The translations under genes were made by a program, and so were the position numbers. The notes under the pieces are model-generated. The model was not told where the DNA came from, did no database searches, and saw only the letters and a list, made by a program, of their open reading frames with translations. A DNA stretch of 64,000 nucleotides from CAYOOP01 sp964405685 (lineage in GTDB: Bacteria; Pseudomonadota; Alphaproteobacteria; Rickettsiales; SXRF01), in the NCBI GenBank assembly GCA_964405685.1, contig CAYOOP010000008.1, forward strand, positions 1 through 64,000. The letters are read 5' to 3'. The first letter of the stretch is position 1. The number at the start of each line of letters is the position of its first letter. Shown here piece after piece: positions 8,054 through 15,905 of this stretch.

Positions 8054-10015
8054 CTATTTCCCTTCATGAAGAAGGTAGCTAGCAATCATTTTATCTTTGA
8101 TCATTCGTTCGCCGAAGACGGTTTCACCGTAGGTACTCCAGTGATCTTCGTTGGTGTAGGTGAACTGGCCTTGGTAGTATAAATCGCCGGGCTCAAAATG
8201 CGTGAGCGCGAGCTTGGAGCGGTAGGTAATGTTAGCGGCCGGGTGGTCGCGGTTAAGGGCTTCCAGATATGCATCTACATCGCCTATGTCTTGTTTAAAG
8301 TGAGGTATCAGCTTGGGGCGTAGGACGTTGACGGAGCGGAGATCTTCCAACAGCTCCGCTTGCGGGCCTAGCCAGAGCACGGGGACCGAAACGGCGATGC
8401 GTTTGAGATAATCATACGTCTGCCCTACGAAATCGGCGTTCACGGGAAGGCGAGAATTGCGGGTGAGGAAATAACCGCCACTTTGCGAATAGATCACCAC
8501 ACGAATGGTATCTTTGTGTTCGGCGATGAAGCGATCAAGCGCCGCATGTTCGCATTCCGGTACGGCGTCGAAGGGGTGGCAACCTTCTTGAGCGATGCTG
8601 ACAACAAAGGGGGTAGAGGCAACACTTGCTAGGCTGTTATAGAGATCCATGCCGTGGCTATCGCCGATGATGAGTACGGATTTGCCATGCTTTTGGTGGC
8701 AGGCCTGATAGCGGGTGACGAAGGATGAGGTGACGGCACGTTCCCAGAATTTGCAGGCATGGTCGGTATACATGTGGGTGTAGTCGCCAGTGGCGGTCGC
8801 ATCTTCCAGTTTTTGGTAGAGCTCGGCTTGCTCGGCGTTGAAACGGGCTTTGTAGGTCCGCTCAAATCCGCCGCTCAGATAGCCGGCAAGACCCAAAGCA
8901 ATGAGTGCGAATGTGACGCTGCTGCAGGCGATCATCATCTGTTTGCGAGGGATGATTTCTTTATGGCGGAACGGCGTTTCAACAAAGCGCTGCGTGAGAT
9001 AGGCAAGCACCAGGCTTGTGACAGCAAGAATGGCAAAAACAAGCGGTCGGGGCGTTTCAAAATAATAAATGCGTGCGAAGGCAAACAAAGGCTGGTGCCA
9101 AAGATAGGCACTGTAGGAAATAAGGCCGATGCTGGTCATCAGCCGTAGTGAGAGTAGCTTGGCAACGGGGGTGTTTTCAGTGGCAAATAAAATAATGAGC
9201 GCGGCACCGAGGGTGGGCAAAAGTGCGTAGACGCCTGGAAAGGGGATGGATTTATCGCATAGGAAAATAGCGGCTAAAATAAACGTGAGCCCGAGTGCGG
9301 ATAGGGCGTTGTTCCAGCGGCTGGGTTTGCTACACCAGTAAACAGACAATAGCGCTGCTAGCGAGCCTACGAACAACTCCCACGCACGCGAGGGAAGCAG
9401 GAAGAAATTGGCTTCGGTTTTACCGCGGCTGATAATCAATTCGCTGATGCCAAACGATGCGAGGGCGCAAAATAAAATAAATATCCCCAACCGTTTGGGG
9501 CCGAGCCGCCAGCAGAACACCAGCAACAGTGGAAAGAAGAGATAGTATTGTTCTTCAACGCCGAGACTCCAGGTGTGCAGCAAGGGTTTTTCTTCGGCGG
9601 CGATATCGAAATAGCTGCTTCTGCGCCAGAAATAGATGTTTGAACCGAAGACTAAGACCGCGGCGATGCTTGCAAAAAAGTTTTTGAGTTGCGTAAGCGG
9701 CATCCACCACCAAGCAAAGGGTACGCAAACGATGGTGACGCAAAGCAGCGCGGGTAAAATGCGGCGGGCACGGCGTTCGTAAAATCTGGCGATGGAGAAC
9801 GTGCCTGCCTGTTTTTCGCTGAGGATGATGGACGTAATGAGATAGCCGCTGATGACGAAGAAGACATCCACACCTACAAAACCGCCGCTAAAGAGCTCAA
9901 ACCCCGCGTGAAATAAAATAACGGGTAAAACAGCAAGGGCGCGCAAGCCATCGATTTCCGGGCGGTAGGCCAGGTTTTTGTAGGTGTTGTGGGTGTTGCT
10001 CGGTAAAAAGCTCAT
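8054..10015 (-). CDS. acyltransferase-3 / SGNH-domain O-acyltransferase (OafA/OatA type)
   Basis: The 653-aa protein starts with the acyltransferase-3 signature (RPEIDGLRALAVLPVILFHAG, of which I quote only part: EIDGLRALAV), followed by GGFVGVDVFFVISGYLI and about ten hydrophobic segments to residue ~370. The C-terminal ~250 residues form an extracytoplasmic SGNH hydrolase-like domain with the block GDSHG. Such two-domain proteins acetylate lipopolysaccharide O-antigen, peptidoglycan or exopolysaccharide in the periplasm. Its start codon overlaps the stop of the antiporter gene by 4 nt (ATGA), so both are likely co-translated. Confidence 0.92.
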   Translation of the reverse strand: MSFLPSNTHNTYKNLAYRPEIDGLRALAVLPVILFHAGFELFSGGFVGVDVFFVISGYLITSIILSEKQAGTFSIARFYERRARRILPALLCVTIVCVPFAWWWMPLTQLKNFFASIAAVLVFGSNIYFWRRSSYFDIAAEEKPLLHTWSLGVEEQYYLFFPLLLVFCWRLGPKRLGIFILFCALASFGISELIISRGKTEANFFLLPSRAWELFVGSLAALLSVYWCSKPSRWNNALSALGLTFILAAIFLCDKSIPFPGVYALLPTLGAALIILFATENTPVAKLLSLRLMTSIGLISYSAYLWHQPLFAFARIYYFETPRPLVFAILAVTSLVLAYLTQRFVETPFRHKEIIPRKQMMIACSSVTFALIALGLAGYLSGGFERTYKARFNAEQAELYQKLEDATATGDYTHMYTDHACKFWERAVTSSFVTRYQACHQKHGKSVLIIGDSHGMDLYNSLASVASTPFVVSIAQEGCHPFDAVPECEHAALDRFIAEHKDTIRVVIYSQSGGYFLTRNSRLPVNADFVGQTYDYLKRIAVSVPVLWLGPQAELLEDLRSVNVLRPKLIPHFKQDIGDVDAYLEALNRDHPAANITYRSKLALTHFEPGDLYYQGQFTYTNEDHWSTYGETVFGERMIKDKMIASYLLHEGK

Positions 10016-11739
10016 CCAGCCGCCTCTCCTTCCCCTTCGGCCACGCGGGTGAGCGCGTAGTCGGAGGCGCGGAAGGCGTCAATGACGGAGGCAACTTCTT
10101 GGTCTTCGATGCCGATTTCGCGCAGGAGTGCACCGCCGAGTTGCAGGCTTGTTTCGAACATCTCGGCAATCGCGAGATTGGCGCCTAAGCGTTCGAGTTG
10201 TTGCACCTGTTCGATGTTGTGCGCGCGCGCGATAATCGGAATGTCGGTTTTGAGGCCGCGCGCAGCCATGATGGTGCGGGCGGAAATGGAGGTATCGGCG
10301 TGGGTGATGACAGCGGCCCGGGCACGGTCCATCCCGACTGCTTTGAGCACCAGTTTGCGGCTGGCATCGCCAAAGTGGATGGGCAGGCCTTTGGCGCGTT
10401 CTTCGCGCACGAGTAGTGGGTTGCTGTCTAGTGCGACATAAGGCACACCTTCCGCTTCAAGCAGGCGCGCAATGGTGTGACCGACGCGGCCGAAACCGGA
10501 GATGATGACGTGATCAGATAGATCAGTTGATTCTTCGAGCGATTGGCGAAGGGTGTGGCGTTCGCGGCCGGAGAGGCGGAGTTCCAATTGCCTGCCGAAT
10601 TCGGCGAGCATGGGGGTGAGCGCCATGGTGGCGGTGATAACGACGAGTAATACCTCTGCCGCTTCACGCGAGAGCAAGCTGTTGCTGGTAGCGAGGCCAA
10701 ACACTACGAAAGCAAATTCACCCGCTTGGGACATGAGGAATCCGGCGTTAATGGAGGTGCCGATAGGCATGGAGAATATGCGGGCGATGGTATAGATAAC
10801 CGTGCCTTTAATGAGGAGTACACCGACAACGATCCCTACCATCAGACCCCAATTCTGGAGTACGAAACGCCAATCCAGCGACATACCGACCGTCATAAAG
10901 AAGAGGCCTAGGAAGAGGCCTTTGTAAGGCATGATGTCGGCTTCGACTTGTAATTTATATTCGGTTTCGGCAATGAGCAACCCGGCGAGGAATGCGCCCA
11001 TGGCGGCGGATAAACCTGCGACGTAGCTGGCATACGCAGTTGCAATGACCAGAAGCAACGTGGTTGCGGTTGAAAGTTCTTGATCACGCAAATGCGTCAC
11101 CATGCGAAACAATGGGCGGATGATGCGCCTGCCGATGATGATAATCAACGCAGCAGCGACGAAGGCTTTGATGGTAGCCGTTACCATGGCTTCAGCGAAG
11201 GCTTCACCTTCAGAGAACATTTGTACCAAGACAAGCAATGGAATGACTGCCAGGTCTTGGAGAATCAACATTGCAAGGGCGAGCCTGCCGGTTTGGGTAT
11301 GACGCTGCCCGGTTTCGCCAGCCACTTGCAGCACGATGGCGGTAGAAGACATAGCGAGGCCACCACCGATTAAAACCGCGGCAGAAATAGGTTGGCCGAA
11401 GAGGGAAGCAACGGCGGTGAAGGCTGCAGCCGTGAGTAATACTTGCGCGGTGCCTAGACCAAAAACGTGACTACGCATGGCTTTGAGGCGGTTGAAGGAC
11501 AGTTCGAGGCCAATGATGAAGAGGAGGAATACGACACCAAATTCAGCGATCATGCTTTTGCTTGCGGTGGCATCCACCAGCTGAAACCCATACGGACCTA
11601 TGACCAAACCTGCCAACAAATAGCCCAGCACCGGGCTTAGCCGAAGCGCGCGAAACACCCCAACGCTAAGCACAGCGGCCAATAAAATAACAAAAGGAGT
11701 AAATAGCGGATTCTCGTGCATATCGATCCACTTATTCAT
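10012..11739 (-). CDS. KefB/KefC-type cation:proton antiporter (CPA2) with TrkA-N domain
   Basis: The 575-aa protein has an N-terminal antiporter domain with about twelve hydrophobic segments (residues ~10-390), including GLVIGPYGF and the LGLELSF-type segment of CPA2 proteins. A cytosolic regulatory domain follows with the Rossmann motif GFGRVG near residue 410 and later blocks typical of TrkA-N/RCK_N nucleotide-binding domains. Such proteins exchange K+ or Na+ for H+ and are gated by NAD(H) or glutathione adducts. It overlaps the downstream acyltransferase gene by 4 nt. An alternative start at 11721 would shorten it by six residues. Confidence 0.92.
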   Translation of the reverse strand: MNKWIDMHENPLFTPFVILLAAVLSVGVFRALRLSPVLGYLLAGLVIGPYGFQLVDATASKSMIAEFGVVFLLFIIGLELSFNRLKAMRSHVFGLGTAQVLLTAAAFTAVASLFGQPISAAVLIGGGLAMSSTAIVLQVAGETGQRHTQTGRLALAMLILQDLAVIPLLVLVQMFSEGEAFAEAMVTATIKAFVAAALIIIIGRRIIRPLFRMVTHLRDQELSTATTLLLVIATAYASYVAGLSAAMGAFLAGLLIAETEYKLQVEADIMPYKGLFLGLFFMTVGMSLDWRFVLQNWGLMVGIVVGVLLIKGTVIYTIARIFSMPIGTSINAGFLMSQAGEFAFVVFGLATSNSLLSREAAEVLLVVITATMALTPMLAEFGRQLELRLSGRERHTLRQSLEESTDLSDHVIISGFGRVGHTIARLLEAEGVPYVALDSNPLLVREERAKGLPIHFGDASRKLVLKAVGMDRARAAVITHADTSISARTIMAARGLKTDIPIIARAHNIEQVQQLERLGANLAIAEMFETSLQLGGALLREIGIEDQEVASVIDAFRASDYALTRVAEGEGEAAG

Positions 11740-11843
11740 GGAAATGATGGCTTGCCAACTGGAGAATTAGAAAAGAAATCAATTATTAATATTAATCTAG
11801 TATGTTTGATGTACCATGATGGCGAATTTGATCAGGGAACCTC

Positions 11844-12386
11844 ATGCCAGAAGCAAAAAAGAAACCAAGTGCCCAACATTTGTTTTTTGTCCACAAGCGC
11901 ATTGCGCAATGGGCCAAGGAAAATGAATTTTCTGAGCAAGGAAATAGTATTTCGCGTGCCATTGCTGATGCGGAAGCCACTCCCGATATCTCCTATGGTG
12001 GACCGCTGGCAGATGCGGTCAGACAAATCGCAGAGGCTCGGCTTCCCGTACTTGCGGCGCATTTACACGAAACATTGGACGCCTGCGCCGCCATTGCGGA
12101 GAAAAGCGAGGCATTGCCCGCAGAGATCGTTCAATACATGCGCACTGTTCATGTATGGGCGAAAGAACGAGCTCCATCACCACAAGATTCCATCAACAAC
12201 CTTGGCAAATATCTTACATGGCATGAATCGCCGCCGGTGAAACCGGAAACATCGTATCCTGTAAAAAGCGTGTCTCGCCGCACGAAACCCGTCCGCTCCA
12301 AACCTACGAACTATTCTGATTACGTTATGCAAGCGATGGATGAACTGGAAGACCAAAGAGATGACCGCGGCCCCAGAGCAAAATAA
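11844..12386 (+). CDS. hypothetical soluble protein
   Basis: The 180-residue product is not recognised. Residues 1-140 look helical with a WAKE repeat-like feature (QWAKENEF near 22 and VWAKERAP near 122). The last 60 residues are basic and Pro-rich, then acidic. It starts 104 nt from the divergent antiporter gene and precedes an A+T-rich gap and uvrC. The ATG at 11844 has a weak ribosome site. Confidence 0.6.
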   Translation: MPEAKKKPSAQHLFFVHKRIAQWAKENEFSEQGNSISRAIADAEATPDISYGGPLADAVRQIAEARLPVLAAHLHETLDACAAIAEKSEALPAEIVQYMRTVHVWAKERAPSPQDSINNLGKYLTWHESPPVKPETSYPVKSVSRRTKPVRSKPTNYSDYVMQAMDELEDQRDDRGPRAK

Positions 12387-12569
12387 TACTTGTTTACACC
12401 TGCTGCCTCAGGCATAATTGCCCTCGATAACTAGGCAATATTTTCCTCTATAAGATTTTTATACTATTGCATTTTTCATAAATATCATTATGTTATTCAA
12501 ATGCCCGTTTTTTAGGCAGAATCGACTAACCTACGGTATTATCGAATTTGAAACTATTTGGGCATGGCC

Positions 12570-12590
12570 TTATTCACAGATTTATCCACA
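12570..12590 (+). other. pair of DnaA-box-like sequences
   Basis: TTATTCACA (12570-12578) and a perfect TTATCCACA (12582-12590) stand 3 nt apart in the non-coding, partly A+T-rich gap 12387-12650 between a hypothetical gene and uvrC. TTATCCACA is the consensus DnaA box. Two boxes are too few to call an origin. Confidence 0.35.
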
Positions 12591-12650
12591 GGTTTCGTGG
12601 ATAGGTTTTGGTAAGTTACGGCCACCCACGTTTTGTCTATACTCCGCACC

Positions 12651-14597
12651 ATGACTACTTCAATCGCAACAGGAATTGAAACACTCAAAAACGCTCTCGC
12701 GACGATGGCGGAAACGAGCGGCGTCTATCAAATGCGTGCTGAAGACGGAACGATTCTCTACATCGGTAAAGCGAAGAATCTCAAAAATCGCGTGAGTAAT
12801 TATACGAATTTCGCGCAATTGCCACTGCGCCTGCAACGCATGGTAGCTCTCGTGCGCAGCGTGGAAGTTGTGCCGACAGAAAATGAAGCAGCAGCGCTCG
12901 TGATGGAAGCGAGCTTGATTAAAAAAGAACGTCCGCGCTATAATGTGCTGCTCAAAGACGACAAGTCGTTCCCGTATATTTTATTTTCGGATCATGCGTT
13001 CCCGCGCATCTCAAAATACCGCGGCAATCGGCAGGGCAAGGGGCAGTATTTCGGGCCGTTTGTCTCAGTGGGCGCCATGTATGAGACGATGGAGCTGTTG
13101 CAAAAAACCTTTTTACTGCGCCCCTGCTCCGATTCGATTTTCAGCAATCGCTCGCGCCCGTGTCTGCAATATCAGATCAAACGCTGCAGTGCGCCGTGCG
13201 TGAAATATATCAACGAAGAAGAGTATGGCGGGCTGATTAAACAGGCGTCGCGGTTTTTAAATGGCCAGGCGCAGGAGATACGCAGTGAGATATCCGATGC
13301 AATGCAAGCGGCAAGCGATGCGCAGGATTATGAACGCGCGGCACAATTGCGGGATCGGCTTAAAGCCACTACCGCCGTACAGAGGGAACATGCCGCGATT
13401 CCGGATTTGATTGATGCGGATGTATTCCTTTGTTACCGCGAAAACGAGCGCACGTGTGTATACGTTGGAAGTTACCGCAGCGGGAATTATTTGGGGCATG
13501 AATATCATTTCCCGGCCAATACGGAGGATACAGCAACGTTTGAGATTCTATCTCTGTGTATCTTGAATCACTATAGCTCGCACCCCTGCCCTAAGCTTGT
13601 GATCGTAAATACAGGTGAGGCGGAGGAGATGCAAGAGCTTGCAGGTGCGCTTAAATTGCAAAATGGCACTGCGGTGTCGGTGGAATTCCCCAAGCGCGGC
13701 AGCCGAGTGAAGGCGCTTGAGCGCGGGGAGCTGCTTGCACAAGACGCATTGAAACGCCGCAAAGCTAGCAATATGTTTGACGTTGGAACTTGGGGTGCGC
13801 TCACTGAATTATTGGGTTTACCGAAAGATCCAAAACGGATTGAGATTTATGATAACAGCCACATTATGGGCGCGCATGCGATTGGCGCGATGGTGGTGGC
13901 AACGCCGGAGGGATTCCAGAAAACGAACTATCGGACGTTTAATATCAAGAGTGAGCTCGTCGCGGGGGATGATTACGCGATGATGCGTGAGATGCTTTCT
14001 CGGCGGTTGAAATCTTTATGTCAAACTGAACCTCCCCCGCTTGCGGGGGAGGGCAACGGAGCTTACGCTCGTCAGAGCGTTAGCGCAGTGGGTGGGGTAA
14101 ATTCCCCCCTGAATCCCCCCGCTTGCGGGGGGAACTTAGAAATAGAAGCTATTCAGCCGGATTTGATGATTATTGATGGTGGCGTGGGGCATTTGGGTGC
14201 GGCGCTTCAGGTGTTGGAAACGCTCGGGCTGCAACATTTGCAAGTGATAGGCGTTGCCAAAGGCGTGGACCGCAATGCGGGGCGGGAATGGATCCATGTG
14301 CCGGGTAAGGAACCGTTTCAATTGTCGGTAGGGGATGCGCGGTTGCATTTGCTGCAGAATTTGCGGGACGAGGCGCACCGGTTCGCCATCGGCACCCATC
14401 GCCGCAAGCGTTCGCGCGAGACGATGCGTTCGGAGTTGGATGATATTCCGAACATCGGCCCCAAACGCAAAAAAGCATTGCTGCAATATTTCGGCTCACG
14501 CAAGGATGTCGCGAGCGCGAGCGTGCAGGAATTGCAAAAAGTGGAGGGTATTAGCGCTGTTGTGGCGAAACAGATTTTTGAATATTTTCAGAAGTAG
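12651..14597 (+). CDS. uvrC: excinuclease ABC subunit C (UvrC)
   Basis: UvrC makes both incisions beside bulky DNA lesions in nucleotide excision repair. The 648-aa protein has an N-terminal GIY-YIG nuclease domain (SGVYQM...ILYIGKA, residues ~25-105), a Cys cluster (CLQYQIKRCSAPC), a UVR domain, the RNase H-like endonuclease domain with EIYDNSH and MIIDGG, and a C-terminal helix-hairpin-helix pair (IPNIGPKRKKALL). ATG at 12651 is preferred; an upstream TTG at 12633 is possible. Oddity: between RRLKSL and the PDLMIIDGG block a Pro/Gly-rich stretch of ~35 residues is encoded by palindromic repeat DNA at 14026-14136, kept in frame. Confidence 0.97.
   Translation: MTTSIATGIETLKNALATMAETSGVYQMRAEDGTILYIGKAKNLKNRVSNYTNFAQLPLRLQRMVALVRSVEVVPTENEAAALVMEASLIKKERPRYNVLLKDDKSFPYILFSDHAFPRISKYRGNRQGKGQYFGPFVSVGAMYETMELLQKTFLLRPCSDSIFSNRSRPCLQYQIKRCSAPCVKYINEEEYGGLIKQASRFLNGQAQEIRSEISDAMQAASDAQDYERAAQLRDRLKATTAVQREHAAIPDLIDADVFLCYRENERTCVYVGSYRSGNYLGHEYHFPANTEDTATFEILSLCILNHYSSHPCPKLVIVNTGEAEEMQELAGALKLQNGTAVSVEFPKRGSRVKALERGELLAQDALKRRKASNMFDVGTWGALTELLGLPKDPKRIEIYDNSHIMGAHAIGAMVVATPEGFQKTNYRTFNIKSELVAGDDYAMMREMLSRRLKSLCQTEPPPLAGEGNGAYARQSVSAVGGVNSPLNPPACGGNLEIEAIQPDLMIIDGGVGHLGAALQVLETLGLQHLQVIGVAKGVDRNAGREWIHVPGKEPFQLSVGDARLHLLQNLRDEAHRFAIGTHRRKRSRETMRSELDDIPNIGPKRKKALLQYFGSRKDVASASVQELQKVEGISAVVAKQIFEYFQK
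14026..14136. repeat. palindromic repeat inserted in frame within uvrC
   Basis: Two hairpins lie inside the uvrC coding sequence: CCTCCCCCGC-TT-GCGGGGGAGG at 14031-14052 and CCCCCCGC-TT-GCGGGGGG at 14115-14132, with a short inner palindrome (ACGCTC/GAGCGT) between. The C-run/G-run hairpins resemble those of the 169-bp elements at 27497 and 62711. The reading frame stays open across the element, adding about 37 residues in a loop ahead of the MIIDGG motif. Confidence 0.85.
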
Positions 14598-15362
14598 TTA
14601 GAGAGACACACCATCTTTGCCTTCCGCTAAATCTTTCCTGAATTGCATGAGTCTTTCTCTCCAATCATTCGGCTGGTTGGGAGCTGCTTTGATGGCATCT
14701 ACCAAGGCTTGGAATTCCTCTGTAAGATAAACATTGGTCGGCTGAAGTGATTGGGAAGTGACTTCTATCTTGTTTCGCTCAGGCTTAGGAATTTCGCGTG
14801 AGGCTGGCGTAGTGGAGAAGTGAGATAACGATCGCAACAACGTATTCAATTCGTTAGTAGCCTCCGTGCACTCTAGTAAAACGGCTTCTGGATTTAGGAC
14901 GATCGGGTGTTTAAGTGTAGTACGAAGAGCAGTTGCTACTTCCTTAAGTGCTGGATGGTTTAAGTCATCGCCCTCAACAAATTTGAGAAAGCTTTGTATT
15001 TCTTGAAGGGATTTTGCGGCGATTGTCTGCCGAGCGGCTATGGTATCGGTCGATTGGATGGCATTAGACGATGTTTCAATTATTAAACCAATAAGAAAAC
15101 GAGTATCTTCGGTATAAGGAGGTTTGACCATCTTCATCATGGCCTTCACCCACTTTACAGATAGTTGTGGGAATGCAGCGGTGATGCTCCCCATCGTTAA
15201 CCCACTGGCCACTCCCTCCGTTGATGCGGTGCTTGCAACACTTCCCATGCCAGATAAGCTCAGTACAAGTCCACTGGCTACTTTATTAAAATCGCGGCGA
15301 GATATGTTCGAATTTTGAGGTGCTGTTTCTTCACCACTATCCGGTTGAATAGCGTCATTCAT
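14598..15362 (-). CDS. hypothetical protein with Tat-type signal
   Basis: The start at 15362 (beginning MNDAIQPDSG) puts a twin-arginine motif SRRDFNK at about residues 23-29, followed by a hydrophobic segment (VASGLVLSLSG), which is a good Tat export signal. The remaining ~200 residues are helical and not recognised. The sixA stop codon overlaps its start by 8 nt, so the two are probably translated together. A longer frame reaching upstream to 15608 only repeats sixA in another frame. The protein ends 1 nt from the uvrC stop (convergent). Confidence 0.7.
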   Translation of the reverse strand: MNDAIQPDSGEETAPQNSNISRRDFNKVASGLVLSLSGMGSVASTASTEGVASGLTMGSITAAFPQLSVKWVKAMMKMVKPPYTEDTRFLIGLIIETSSNAIQSTDTIAARQTIAAKSLQEIQSFLKFVEGDDLNHPALKEVATALRTTLKHPIVLNPEAVLLECTEATNELNTLLRSLSHFSTTPASREIPKPERNKIEVTSQSLQPTNVYLTEEFQALVDAIKAAPNQPNDWRERLMQFRKDLAEGKDGVSL

Positions 15363-15879
15363 AGTATTGACGATCCACTTCAAGCATGTGCTGCGGCGGC
15401 AAAAACCAATCGAATTCCTTGGTAAGAATGTTGAAGCTGGCGCAAGACGCGGTGGCGAAATGGCCGGGTTCGAAGCCTTTGGGGAGCTGTTCGGTCTGCC
15501 CTGCGAGGCGGGTGGCAAGGTCGGAGATGCCGGGGTTGTGGCCGATGATGACCACGTATTTTTCGCCACACAGTTCAGCAACTTCCAGAATTCTTTCGGC
15601 ACTCGCATGGTAGAGCGTGTCTAAATATTGTACCGGCGCGATGGGTTTTTCATAGCCGCCCGTAATATGGGTTAGGGTTTCGCGGGTGCGCACCGCCGTG
15701 GAGCACAAAATAACGTCTGCCGTAAAATCGCGGCGGCGGAGCACAGTGCCTAAATTATAGGCGTCTTTGGTGCCCTGGGGGGTGAGCGCCCGGGCTTTGT
15801 CCGCCTCGGTGAGCGTGCCGGGGACGGCTTTGGCGTGGCGGATTAAGGTCAGGCGTTCGAGCATCGGTTGATATCCCAT
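15355..15879 (-). CDS. sixA: SixA-type phosphohistidine phosphatase
   Basis: The 174-aa protein has the histidine phosphatase core: LIRHAKA near residue 12 with the catalytic His, a central ILCSTAVRTRET block and the second catalytic His in VIIGHNPG. SixA removes phosphate from histidine phosphotransfer proteins; close relatives have other small substrates. An internal ATG at 15864 (MLERLTLI) is an equally good start. It precedes and overlaps the Tat-signal protein gene, and is divergent from ppk, 26 nt away. Confidence 0.88.
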   Translation of the reverse strand: MGYQPMLERLTLIRHAKAVPGTLTEADKARALTPQGTKDAYNLGTVLRRRDFTADVILCSTAVRTRETLTHITGGYEKPIAPVQYLDTLYHASAERILEVAELCGEKYVVIIGHNPGISDLATRLAGQTEQLPKGFEPGHFATASCASFNILTKEFDWFLPPQHMLEVDRQYYE

Positions 15880-15905
15880 TCTATTCAGGTTAAAAGACTA
15901 GCCTT

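Noticed and set aside
12387..12650. Chromosomal replication origin
   Set aside because: Only two DnaA-like boxes, no origin-type genes nearby and no cluster of boxes; an origin call is not supported.
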